Source: Phanerodontia chrysosporium (Eukaryota; Basidiomycota; Agaricomycetes; Polyporales; Phanerochaetaceae). Taken from it: 64,000 nucleotides of DNA. Position 1 is the first letter of the stretch. The number at the start of each line of letters is the position of its first letter. Shown in pieces: positions 9,901 to 21,904 of this stretch. The notes under the pieces were generated by a model that did not search any database, was not told where the DNA came from, and saw nothing but the letters and a program-made list of their open reading frames with translations. The translations under genes were made by a program, and so were the position numbers. The stretch is taken from the NCBI GenBank assembly GCA_001910725.1, contig MJGA01000017.1, positions 372,001 to 436,000 of the forward strand. The letters are read 5' to 3'.

Positions 9901-12900
9901 TGCCGACGAAGCAGTGGCTCGCCCGATCGCCCGGGCGGGCGCGAGAAACGTGCGGGGGCACGCAAATCCGCGCGCGCACCCCCATCGATGACGAGCCTCG
10001 TCCATACGCGTCTTCACCGCGTTCGCACGCGCCGTCCGCTGAACACACACCCAGGCCGAGCAGCTCTGACGAGCGATGCCTGCCTCCTCCGGCTAGTTTC
10101 GTGCCCGCCCTGCCTAAAGCCCCTCGCCCCGGCGCGACAGCACGCGGTCGCGGATGTCGCACGCTACGGCCGAGACGCACGAGCGCAGTGCCCGCGCAGC
10201 CCTCAGCGACGCACGTGCGGCGGGGCGCAGCGGTGTCCGCGGGGTGGGCAGCCAGGGGCGCGTCGCGGCGCAAGGCGGGGCGCGTCCCTCGACCAACGCG
10301 GGGCCTCGGTGCAGCCGCCGCCGCTCTACGTTCCCTGTGCGTCCGCCGGGGTCTTGGTGGCGCAGGGCCGGCGGCGCGAGCGCGGGTTGCTGCGCTCGGC
10401 CGGTGATGTCGCGGGACTTCGCGCGGCGACTGGCACCGACGCGCCTGCGCGCGCTAGGTGCCCGCGCGTGACTTGCCGCGCCGGCACGCTCGCTAGCGCT
10501 GCCGGCGAGCCCGGGTCGTGCCTCCGGAGGGCGTGCGACTGCCGCGAACGCATCGGCGCGCGTCGAGGCGCAAGTTTGCAGGGGCGCGTCGGGCGAGCAG
10601 TTGCGACCACGCCAGACGCCCCTCGGGACATGCGCGCCGGGGCGCCGCCGCCGTGTCGCGCGTTCCCGCAGTGCGCCGCCCCTGCAACGCGCTAGCCCGA
10701 AACCGTGCGCCGGGCGTGCATGGGAAGGCGATGTGCGACTCTAAACACCTGCCATACGCGGCGCGGTGGCGGCTGCCCTGTGCTGCGCTGTCCGGACCGC
10801 ATGTGCGGCATAGGGTCCAGGGGCGAGGCGATAGTGCACCAGGGCTCGTGCAGATTCTGATGCGAGGGCTGGGGTGCTGCGGGGTGCGGGGCAGGGTCCT
10901 CCCCTCCTGTGTGTGGGGACAATGGAGAGTGGGGGATCGCCTGCGTTCGCGATAGGGACAGCGGGAGGGTCGCTTCGGGCGCAGGGCTCTCCCGGGGCTG
11001 GCGATAGGTGCACGTTCGCGTCGCGTGAGGCAGGCTAGCTGCCCGCCGCGGAGTGCATACCGAGTCTTGTTTCGCGCTAGGCTTGGGCATGGTGTTGCCG
11101 CATCGCCGCACAATGCAGCGAAGAAAAAAAAGTCGCGTCTCCATTCCTGTGCTCAGCGCGACACAATGCACGGCCTGGGCGCAAGGCCCGCGCCACGGCG
11201 GACGACACACAAAGGAACGCACGAGAAAGACGGACAGAAGGACGAGCTGGGCTGGGACGGGCCTCGTGCGTGCGTCCAGGCGGGGCCACACGCGCAGCCC
11301 GGCTCGTGCTGCTATCCCCGGTAGAGCCGTCAGCTGGCCCTCTGCCGCGCCGCGCAGTGCGCACGCAGAGCGGCGCACAGAAAAACCGCGCGAACACGGG
11401 CGCACGCAGAAATCGCACATGCGCGCGCACGCTGCCTCCGGGCGCGACGGAGGATGCGTGCGCAGGGCCTGGCCCCCGTCGCCTAGGCGTCCGCAGGGAG
11501 GGCCCCCCCGATGCGGACGCGCGCACCCAGGGGGACGCCAGTTCCCCACGCGGGGCGCGCGGAGCCCGAGGCGGGGCACGGGTGCGGAGGGGTGCCGCTG
11601 CTGCTCCGTGTGGTCGCGCGCCGTGGACGTGGTGAACGGCAGGGCCGCGTCGTACGACGGACAAGCAGCCCGATGACGCGTCTCGGAAGGGCGTTTCTGG
11701 CAAATGGACACGGTGTGCGCGGCGTCGTGACGTGCCCAGGAGAGCCCTTGCGAGGCGACGTCAGCACCCGCGGGCGTGATCTGTCGCGAGCTGCGGGCTC
11801 GCCGCTGAGAAGGGCACGTCGCGCGCGGTCCAGGCCCTGCCACTTTGGCAGCAGTGATGGCCGCAGGGTCCTGTGGGAACGCGCGCGCGTCCCTGGGCGG
11901 CGCCGTCGGTTTAGAGTGATAGAGCTCGCGATGATGCCAGCGGCGCTGCACGCGTGCAGCGGGCCAGGGTCTGCGCGAGGCGGCGGCGGCGGCGGCGCGC
12001 GTGTGTGGGTCGCTGCTCCAGCGAGAGCTGGGACGAGCTGGCAGCGGGTCTCGGCTGGGAGGGCGTCAAGCGCACGCAGCAAGGCGGCCGTTCCCAGGGC
12101 GCCGCCGCGGAAGGGGCCCTCGTTTCTGCGCTGGCAGCGCTGCGTGTCCGCTGCCGCACTGTTCTTGTCCTTCCTCGCGATATCCGAGATGGCGCGGCGC
12201 ACACGCTGTCCGGCGCGCGTGCGGGGGGACGAGTAAAAAAGAAAGGGCGGAAAAGGTCGCTTCTGTGCACCGGTTTTCTAGCCTAGGAAGCGTTGGGGCG
12301 GTGAGGCGCACGGCACGGCCGACTCGCCCGGGGCACACACCCAAGCACACACAGCACCCACTCATCGCCTGCGGCCCAGCCTGATCCGCGGCCCCAGCAC
12401 TGCCCCATCGGCGAAACCGTGCAGGGCGACGCGCTCCGGCTATTCGCTGCGTGTGCACGTCCGGCAGCTGGGATGAACACTCTCGAAGGTACGCGCGCAT
12501 ATATTGCGACGGCAGCGACGTCGTTTGTTTGGTGCGTTTCATTTCGGCTGCGGGGTGACGCCAAGCGTTGAAAGCTTCAGTGCTTCTGCGTGGCATGACT
12601 GCATGGTCGTCCGGTGTGAGTGAAGGCCCTCCGAGACGCGCAGGAAAGAGGCGAAGGTTCGAGCAGGACCAGTATTTGAGATCGCAATTGTGGTGTAGAG
12701 AAAGCTCCTGCCTGCTGGTAGCAGGCCTACCGAGCAGACATAACAGAGACACCACGAGAACGACCCCGCCCTGCGTCGCTCGTCGCCCGTAGCGCAAGCA
12801 ACAGGCCCAGGGGGCCAGGGCGCGAGGCGCCGGCGGGCAAATGGCCTTACGTAACCCATCGTCTTCCTGAAGTGATGCGTTCCCCCTCGCGCCGATCGCG

Positions 12901-14635
12901 ATCTCAGCTCGACTTTTCATTTGCAAGACGACCGGGCGGAAGGAGATCTCGCGGGCCCGATCGCGCGATCGAGCTCATTTCGCACCGTCCGGTCTGGGTG
13001 CCCGCACTCGCGCGATGTTGCGCGCACGGCCGGTTTTTTCGTCGTTGGGATTTTCTCTTGCGTGGCGGGCGACGCGGCTGGATGAGGCGGCTCTCGTCGG
13101 GAGCGCGGCAGCGTCAGCGTCAGCGATGAGGGGGGCACAGCGCAGGGCCTCGCTCACGCGGACGGGCATCCCGCAGGACGTCTCGGCGCTGCCGCGTCTC
13201 CCGCGTCGCGCGCGCGGCCCAGCTGACCGCGGGTGGTGACGCACACATCGCCCCCCACGCGCGACGCGGGCTCGCCAAGGCACGCGAACACCGGCGGGCG
13301 AGGCGCGATGACGCGCGTGATCAGCCCGAGGCCCGCGCCGCCCCCTGCGCGCAGCCGCCCAGCCGGCGCGCTGCTGCCCAGCAGCGTGGCGCGACGCGCG
13401 CGCTGGCACTCGCGTGGTGCCCGCGTCCGTGTGCAGCAGAGACGTCGCTGGGGCCTGCGGGTGGGGGTTCTACTCGTCGCTGGGTGTGGCGGCGCACAGT
13501 GGGGCCGGCACCACCCCGCAGGCACTACTACTCGCCGCGCGTCTGCGCAGAGGACGAGACGTGTGGATGTGGAGTCGAGGTGGAGCGAGCCCTGCAGCGG
13601 CCGCCCGCGTGGGCTGCGCCCGCCGTCGCTGGCCCCCACCCGACGTTCCTTGCGCCGCGCCCGCCGCCATGCGTGTTCACGCCGCAGAAAATAAATGGGG
13701 CGCGGATCGGCGTGGGCGGGAAGGGATCGGAGGGGGCGCGGCGCGCCTGGGTCAGCCGGGTCAGAACACCAGAGCCCTTTGTCATGCCATAGAGTTTTTG
13801 GTACCGTGCGAACTCAGGGTAGTTGTATACAGAACAATGACAGGCGCGAACGACGACAGAAGAAGCACGGCGCGCAAATTTTTTCAATCGTCCTGTTGCT
13901 GAGAGTGTGTTTGTCCCGTTGCGACGGCGGGGGCGTGCGTGCGAAACAGTGATGGGAAGCGGCCCCCAAGGCGGACTGAGATAACGCGGCGGGGCTGGGC
14001 GCAGCGCTGGGCAGATGGTGGCACGGAAGGTGCGATTCGAAGGGTGCTTGCCCGGCATCGATAGGAGCGCAGGCGGCCGTGGGGCGATTTGGGAATAGGC
14101 AGCTTCGTGCGAGGAGAGAATGGGGGGCCCCCCTTGATAGGGGAGCGAGGCCGTGCTGATGGGATGTGCAAGCAGAGACAATGCAGGTTGTGCGTCGGGC
14201 GTGCTCGGGGCGAGAACGCCCGCAGCGGCGACGCCAGTGCGGGGCGTTGGCGGGGGTGGGGGCGGGGGGCGGGGGGATGAACGGAAGACGCGGCGGGGGA
14301 CGTTGGGCGGGCGGGGGCGGCGGGGGCGCCACAAAAGGAAAGGCGCAGCGGGATGACATCATGTGCATTATTTTAAGTTGGAGGGGGCCTCGGCCAGCAC
14401 GCCAGAGCTTGGCGCTGTCCCTTTTCTGCGGCGGACGGCTAGGGGGGGAGAGGCTCTGCTCTGCACGCACACTCAAACACCGTCGGCGGGGACACTGCGT
14501 GGATCTCCTACTCTTGTACATCCTCAGCCGATAGCGGCGTGCCGCGGCCAACACTACGAGCAACTTCGGCCCTCTTCCCTCGGAGCGAGTCGCCATTCCA
14601 CCGGCTGCCACTGCCAGATCTTCGGTCTCTCAATC
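6974..14635. other. 7.6 kb GC-rich stretch without a recognisable gene
   Basis: The sequence is strongly GC-rich, and long open frames occur in all six frames only because stop codons are rare. Their translations are R/A/P/G-rich, overlap each other and match no family I know. I could not chain splice sites into a conserved exon. It has no rRNA, tRNA or transposon signature that I recognise and no obvious tandem repeat. The right end (about 14236-14810) has promoter-like strand asymmetry leading into the CBM21 gene, so part of the stretch may be a very long upstream region. Confidence 0.5.
14236..14336 (+). other. G-rich tract with G-quadruplex potential
   Basis: The plus strand carries many runs of three to six G within about 100 bases, interrupted by single C or T. 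At least four G3+ runs with short loops fit the quadruplex pattern. It lies about 500 bases upstream of the CBM21 start codon, on the coding strand. Confidence 0.5.
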
Positions 14636-14639
14636 TGAG

Positions 14640-14810
14640 TCTACACAAGCCTCCTCCTTCCTACCGGTTCACGCCCTTCCCTCCCCTGGTATCTCCTCAG
14701 GTATCTCCCACAATTCACTCCCCACGATTGATATACTCACCTCCCCGCTATCACATCTCCCTTTCCCAGTCACCGCACATCCCTCCCCAGTGCCCTCCTC
14801 CTCCACCGCC
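14640..14810 (+). promoter_or_regulatory. CT-rich core promoter / leader of the CBM21 gene
   Basis: The coding strand is almost wholly C and T, with few G, for about 170 bases directly before the start codon. This is the usual look of fungal transcription-start regions. No TATA box is evident, and a leader intron cannot be excluded. Confidence 0.45.
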
Positions 14811-17800
14811 ATGCCCTACTTCTCCCCTGCCGATCCCTCCCCTTCCTCATCGTCCACGACCCCCACGACCTCTCATGTCCGCCCTGCTCACCGCCGCACA
14901 CGCTCCTCTTTTAGCGACGAGCGCGGCCCCGGCGCATTCGTGTCCATGGGCAACCTCCCCCGCCGACGAAACCCCAGCGAATCCAACAAAAGGGCCGTCT
15001 TCCACCTCAACGTCGACGACGACTCACCCCAAGATGACGACCACTCTCCGTCATCCTCCCCCGTCGTCCGCCCCGCCCCCTCCCGTCCGTCAACTCACTC
15101 CGGCTCTCCATGGAGTCCGGTCGTTTCTCACCGACCGTCAACCCGCCCTCACACATCGAGATACCAAAAACAAGTGCCACCTTCAGCACCAATGCACCCG
15201 ACGACTCGCCAGAGCTCTCCAACGTCCCATTTCCGACCTCGTCGCCGCTGTCCCCCACAGACAGGAGATCTCCCTTCATCCCCGACTGCCCCAACCGCAC
15301 ACACTCCCAGTCGACCGCCTCGAGCGCATCCCTCCCGCGAACACCCAGCACACCCATCATCCTCTCGAACGGCAAGCCGCTCAAGCCCTCCCTCAAGTCA
15401 AGCTCGTCCTCGCCGAACGTCGTCGGCGACTTTGCGGACGGCATGCGGCGGCACTGCCGCGCTCAGAGCGCTCCGAGCACGCCCCGCGTACACTTTGCAG
15501 AGAAGGACGCTGGCCTGGAGACTGTGAAGGTGTTCAACCGCACCGGTAAGCCGGCGAGTCTGAGCAAACCTGCGGGCGAGGAGACAGAGACAGAGACCGA
15601 GGCTGAGTACCCGTTCCCCACCCTGTTCTCGACGTCTGCGTTCGGAGGCACCTTCCTCTCCGCGGGCTCACAGAGCTCCGGGGCGTCCTCACCCAGTCAG
15701 ATCATACACGAACTCGACATGACCCCTGGCGTGACCTCGCCCATTCCGAATCCGAACCCGAGCCCGCACGCGAACATCCACATCGAGACCGTGACACTCC
15801 CGCGCACACGCCCGCCGACTTTGCGCGGGACGGTGCTCGTGCGCAACATCCACTTTGAGAAGAACGTAGTGGTGCGGTTCACCCTCGACGACTGGCAGAC
15901 GACGAGTGAGGTGGTGTGCAAGCACGTCGTGAGTCTGCCCGGTCTGCCGCCGCCCTTCCCGCAGGCGCACACTATCGGCGACTACGCCGGCCAGATCGCA
16001 GAGGGCCGCGGCGACGCAGGCTGCCCGCAGTGGGACCGCTTCTCGTGCGTGCCACGTCTCCCGCCCTGTCTTTCCCGCGCACGTGCTGACCTCCGCTGCC
16101 CACAGGTTCACGATCCGGCTTGAGGACTACGAGCCGAAGCTGAGCGAGCGCACGCTATTCCTCGTCGCACGTTTCGTCGCGTGCAACGGCTTCATGGGCG
16201 AGTACTGGGACAACAACGACGGGCGGAACTACCGCATCGGCTTCCGCCGCGTCGCCGCGCCGCCGCCGAGCCCGCTCGCGACCCCGCGTGCGCCGCTCCC
16301 GATCCAGGTCTCTGCGTCCTTCCCGCCGTCCTTCAGCCGCGAGAAGAAGTCCGCGAGCTTCTCGACCGTCCCCCACGTCTCGACGTTCGGCCCCGCACGC
16401 TACGCCGCCGCCGCCGCCGCGGCGCACAAGCAGCAGCCGACGTTCAGCCCGCCGAGCGCGATGCGCATCACGCCGACCACCGCGCAGCAACAGCAGCAGC
16501 ACCGTGTGCCCGCCGCGCCCGTGCTCACCCCGGTCGCGGTCGCGAACGGGCGGGTCGTTGTCCCCGCTGGGGACGAGGACGAGGAAGACGAGGATGGAGA
16601 GAAGAAGTCGAAGGAAGTCGCTGTCGTACCTGTCGCGTTCGTGCCTGTGTCCGTCGCTGCGGCGCCGCCGTCGCCACCACTGCCCGCAGGCCATGGCGAC
16701 GACGTGCAGAACGAGGAAGACGATGAGACCCCTGCACCGCCGCTCCTCCGCCGCCACTCTACGCCAGAACACAGCCCGCGCTTCCCGGCGCCGCCACCGA
16801 TCGTCACGCGCCACGCGCGCGAGCCCGCAGGCTCTAGCAGCGGCGCCAGCACCGCGCCCAAGTCGCCCGTCGAGAGCTACATCGCGAAGAAGCTGACGCT
16901 GCGCAACTACGTCGCGCCGGGCTCGCGCCCCGCCAGCACGGCGGCGTCGCCCGAGCTCCCGCAGGCTGCGCTTCCCGAACGCAGTGCGTCAGCGTCCCCG
17001 AACGGGATCGTCACGCCCCCGACGACGCCGCCCCGCGAGACGCACCTGAAGGGCCTCCCCGATGTCGCGGCGGAGCGCGAGCAGGAGAAGGAGGATGCGC
17101 AGGCGATGTTGTCGCCGCTCGTCATGTCCGGTATGTGCTCCTCAGCGTCTGGATTTTTTACAGCATGAGGCCGGGTGCTTACCGAGTTTTTTTTTTTTTT
17201 TTTTTGGTGCCGCAGGTGGTCACCCCGACGCCAGCCCGTTCTCGCCGACGTCCGGCACCGACATGAAGCCGTGGGCGATGAGCAGCCTCGGCGCCGCGCT
17301 CACGCAGCTCGCGAGCCCGCCCGTCTCGCGCCAGGGCTCGCGCGAGGGCAGCGCGGAGAACAGCGGCGCGCCGACGCCCGCGGGGAGCGGCCGCTCCTCG
17401 CCCAAGCTCGACCGTCGACAGCGATACGCGCGGCGCGTCCGGAGTCTTCCGGCACGTCGGAGGCGGCGTCGCCCGTGAGCCTCCCGCCGCACGCGGCGGA
17501 CGGGCGCAAGGTCGGCACGGACGACTCGAGCTACACGGCGTTCGTCCGGCAGTGGTGCTTCGCGCAGTCGACGCCGCCGGCCGCTCCCGGCGCGGCGTCG
17601 CCTGCGGCGCTCAGCAGCGCACAGACCCCCGCGCCGACGCCGCCGCCGCTGCCGGGCCATGCGATGGCTCTGCATGGCTCTGCATGGGCTCCTCCATGGC
17701 TCTGCATGGCGTCGGCATGGGCTTCATGGGCCTCTCGTCCTTCGGCCTCGGCAACGGCGCCGGCGCGCGCCGCCAGCAGGCGTGGCCCGCGGAGCACCAG

Positions 17801-17935
17801 GTCGGCGCGGGCGGCAGCGCGATGGGCTTCGGCCCCGGCTATGGCTTTGCGCAGACACCCCGTGCGGGCGCCGCCGCCGCCGCGGAGCGCGATGGGCCCG
17901 GGATGGGCGTCGTTGGCGGTGAGTTGGTTTTCTAA
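14811..17935 (+). CDS. Glycogen-targeting PP1 regulatory subunit (CBM21, GAC1/PIG-like)
   Basis: The product would tether protein phosphatase 1 to glycogen and activate glycogen synthase in the cytoplasm. Exons are 14811-16044, 16106-17130 and 17216-17935, about 990 aa. The N-terminus is a Ser/Pro-rich linker. A PP1-docking RVxF motif (RVHF, near 15485, residue ~226) comes next. The CBM21 domain spans residues ~335-456: LRGTVLVRNIHFEK, VRFTLDDWQT, then across intron 1 EYWDNNDGRNYRIGF. The C-terminal half is low complexity (poly-Ala, poly-Gln, acidic and Ser/Pro runs). Frame needs one base restored at a C run near 15080, one near 17412 (CC for CCC) and one between about 17650 and 17690; with these the total closes to whole codons. 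The extreme C-terminus is uncertain, and GTGAGT at the end of the last frame could start a further intron. Intron 2 contains a T19 run. Confidence 0.8.
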
Positions 17936-20900
17936 AGCGGATGCAGTCGCGTCCCCCCTTTGCCCCGTCTTTCGCACCCACCCACCCACCCACATCTTTT
18001 ATATATCGTGCTGCGCGGTGCACGCGCGGCGGGCGTGTTGTGCGTCGAGGAGAGGTGCATGTTGGCGAAGAAGGATCTGCGATAGGATGGAATAGAGGGT
18101 CATCAGCAAACACGCACACGCTCGTTTTTTTTTTTCATAAGCCCCAACTTACCCTACAACCCGCCCACGCCCCCGACCGCCCTTATTTCTTCGTCTGCGA
18201 TATCTCACACATTCCTGGAATATCTCGTCTTGGATTTATTCTTCTTGATTTTCGTGATGGCTGCTGCTGCGCCAGTGCTCTGTGGTAGATGAGATGAGAG
18301 GAGTCGAATCGAATGCTGATTTACCTCTGTGGAATGGCAGCCCAGCACTGAAGCCGCGCGTGCGCTTTCCTTGAACCCGGTTTCCTACCCTCGGCATGAA
18401 TTCTTGATTTTTTTTCCGCCCCGAAATTGCGACCGACCCCATAGAAAGAAAGCGGTGGCGACCTTCGTTCGTTGTTTCGTCTCGTCTCGTGCAAGCAGGA
18501 AGAGCCCGCCGTTGGAGAGGCGAGTCGCGGACCGGCAGCAACGACCCCCGCGTATCGCCTGCGCAATCGTCACGGCCCTTATTATATCTCTTTCTCGCCC
18601 GTCCGTCCCATAGAAGAACCCCACCACACACGGCACATCTCACGGCCTGTCCCCCGCGACATCACGCCCTCGCTCGGATTACGACACCTCACGAAAATGC
18701 CGCAATCGCACCTGCGCGCGAGCCGGCGGCGCACGCCCGACCTGCCTGTTTCCCCGTGCGAAAACGCGCGCGCGCGAGATCCGGGCGGTCAGCTGACGCG
18801 GGCCTGCGGGCAGGCTGCGCGGGTTTGGACAGCGGCGCCCAAGGGGCGTGTTCGTTACGTATGTGCGCGCGAAGCGGCTCTTGTCCCGGCTCGAGGGGAG
18901 CGGTTGTGGGAGCAGCAGAGCAGGAGGAGGGAGAAAAGGACGGGCGGGGGCCAGGTTCGTCGTCTTTTCTCGTGCTTGCCTTCCCCCGTCGTCTGTCGCC
19001 GCAGGCCTGGTCGTGGTCGTACGAGGAAGAAGAAGAACCGCAGCCTGCGTCGCGACGCGGGCGCCGGCGCAAGCAGGCCCGTCGCTCTGCACCCGTCTCA
19101 CTGTTGCGCGCCCCCTCCCCTGGTCACGCGCCGCCCTCCCCCAGGCACCGCCCGCCTCGTCCTCGGCGCAACCTCGCGCACACGACGGCCCACGCCCCTT
19201 GGCGACGATCAGTCTGCGCGGCGATCCCGTCTTGCTGCGAGCCATGTGGACCCCTCGCTGGCCGTCACTCGCCACAATACCCCTGCGGCCCGTGTCGTCG
19301 GCGCCTAAATGTTCGCTGAACGCCACGACGCGACCTCAACGCCTTGCCTCCGCCACGCGTCATTGCGGCCCGCACTTGCGACGTTTCGCGTTTTCGTGTA
19401 TCTGGCATTGTAAGACTAGTGGACACTATTTCTGTTTTTCTGCTTTTTCGCTCCGCGCCAATTCCGCAATCCCTCCCCTCCCATGCCCATGTCATATCTC
19501 CCTTGTTGTAGTGTATGTGTCACCCCCCTCGCCTGTTGTACAACGCCTGTTCCCATCGCTTCTTTGTTTTTGTTCTCACTTTGTCTGTTCTTGTGTTTTT
19601 CTCTCACTTGTCTCCCATCCGAAGAGCGCCGTACGCGTGCTGTCCCGCCGGCTCTTCGCGCCTTCACACACACCCGCATATCTCGTCTCACGCGCACAAT
19701 CCGCACCCCTCATCTTGCCTATCATCGCATCTCCACGCACGACACCACGCACTCCCACCCAATCTCCGCTCCATGGCCCTCATACTTATCTATCTGTTCT
19801 CTTCGCTTACATTGCAAGTCTGTCTACATGTAGTTGGGATCAACGTCAACACAAGCGCAATCTTGCCTTCGCTCTCTCATACCCATGTATTTGCTTCTTC
19901 CTTGTGTACACGTGCAGGAAATACAGGATATGTTACATCAATCGTCACGTCTGCACCTTGATGGGAGTTTGGCATTGGAGAAGGTGCAGTGCGGAACAGG
20001 GACGTGCTTTGCTTGGGCATGTTGTTCGCGCATCGGGCTGTCGCACCAGACTTGCCTTCCTTCCCCTGCGCTCCATTTCCCGGCTTCTTCTCTCTCCGCT
20101 GAGAAAGGCCAGGCGAGCTCGAGAAGCCACGAACGCGGGGCGGCGGAGCACCGCCACGCTCAGGCTTGCGGCTCCCCTAGAGCGAACTCGCGCCAGCACG
20201 CAGCCCGTCCATTTCCTGCGCCTGGCTCGCCTGGTTCTTCCCTCCCGCACATGTTGTGAAACGCGGCCGGTGACGCGTCGCAGGCACTGGGAACCCGCCA
20301 CGGACGTCAGGGGGGCCCCAAGCTGGTCGGACACGAGGCGCGTCGAGAGCGGAGCCGCGGAAGCTCCCAAATTGGGTCTTGTTCTGAGTCTGGTCAACAG
20401 ATAACTGAAGCTCGCGAGAAACAAGGGAACGAGGCCAAAGGTGGCGCGAATGGGCCGATCACAACCAGAAACTCGCCCCGCTCGGACGGGCGGGATTCCC
20501 CACACTTTTCTTCGCGCTCGGTCGTTCGCACACTCCCAGCCATCGAGCCAGCGCGGACACGCGGCCGAGCGGCCGAGCACGTTCGCCCCTGACTGGAAAC
20601 GTCCCCGCTGCGCTTTGCGCACCAGTGCAAGGTCTGCGATACGGCGCCGGGCGACTAGCGTCGCTCGGCGGGGTCATGGGAGGCCCCACCCGCCTCCGCT
20701 TATCTCTATTGAGGGGCGGACTCGAACGCGGTTTGGCTATCGCGCTCTCTGCGGGCATCAGGGCACGCGCGCTGTTGGGGGCGGTGCGCCCGCGTTGGGT
20801 CGCCTGGGAGGGGCAGGAAGCGTGCGCGAAAGAGACGTGGGGGTTCTAGCGCAGAACTCAGGCTGCGACGGCGTGCGAGCGTGGAGGCGGGGATGTGCCT

Positions 20901-21904
20901 TCTGGGGACGCGGCACTGCCGGTTGCAGCGGGCATGTGCAACGTGTTGCGCTGCGAGGCCTCGAGCGTCGGCGAGGGGGGGTTAGCCTATTGATGTTCTC
21001 GGACAGGCCTAGGAGAGTACCTCGACCTTCCTGGACTTGTGCGATTGCGATACGGAGTGCAAGGGCGCGCGGTCCGACGGGCGGGAGCCTGCCAAACCTG
21101 TAAGATGTCCCGCACCGACCGATGACTACCGCGTCATGACGCGACACGATGTCCATCCGCCTGTCCGCCGGGCAGTATGATCTGAAGCAGGGGCTATGTT
21201 GTGCCTAGCCTCCCGCGAAGACGTGTTCGCGCTTGTGTACGCTTGTGTGCGAGCCGGCAATGCACAGCATGCACCACTCCTCGCCACTCGCGCGTCGATC
21301 GCTTGAGATCGCGTGGCGCACGATGGCACTGTGTGGGCCGTAGAAGATCGCCTCGGCTGCGCTGGAGCCGTGTGAGGTGGATCTGAGAGAAGGTCTGTAC
21401 TCCTATACGGCGAGGTGCTCGCGTCTGAGATCAGCCTCTTCCTTAGAGCTGAGTGCGACGATCTCTCCCGTCCCCGATGCCCGGCGTGACTCTGTTGTTC
21501 AAGAAGCGTTATTGCAGATGTAGACCCCTGACTGGGTGGTACTCAACTGCCACTCTACTCCAAACCTGCACCAACCTGAGGGTGCCCGGACGAGAGCGCG
21601 AATAATCGAGGTTATAGGCCACTTTGGACAGAGAAGGGTATCAAGGATAGGGCGAGCTGTCGGTGGTGATTCCCTGCGCCAGTAGGTGAAGAAATTCACT
21701 GAGGAGAGCGCACGACAGATGGGCGTGGGAAACTCTTTCCCGTCTTACTGCCTCTGCCACCATTACGCCTCCTTGCTCGTTCGATCCTACCACACTTCTG
21801 TCGGACATACTGCGCAGCTGTAATGGACACGATGACTCGCCTGGGTAGATTGCCCACCTGCAGGCTGGGTTATACGCCGCATGTTGAACGCAGCTGCTGG
21901 TTCG
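17936..21904. other. 4 kb region without a supported gene
   Basis: 17936-19400 and 20000-21900 are GC-rich and carry only overlapping, low-quality open frames. 19430-19960 differs: the plus strand is strongly pyrimidine-rich with many T runs, as in fungal promoters or 3' untranslated regions. It could be a long 3' end of the CBM21 transcript or the start of a non-coding transcript. The 518-codon open frame across 18848-20404 is not credible as protein. Confidence 0.45.

Noticed and set aside
10692..11951. 419-codon minus-strand open frame in the GC-rich segment
   Set aside because: Arg/Pro/Ala-rich translation without motifs; several overlapping frames are just as long. The low stop frequency from high GC explains it.
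6974..14635. GC-rich segment as rDNA or transposon
   Set aside because: No conserved rRNA stretch, no long terminal repeat, reverse transcriptase or transposase motif, and no target-site duplication that I could see.
18848..20404. 518-codon open frame on the plus strand
   Set aside because: It crosses GC-rich DNA and a pyrimidine-rich tract, its translation has no domain-like order, and other frames are equally open. It is most likely non-coding.
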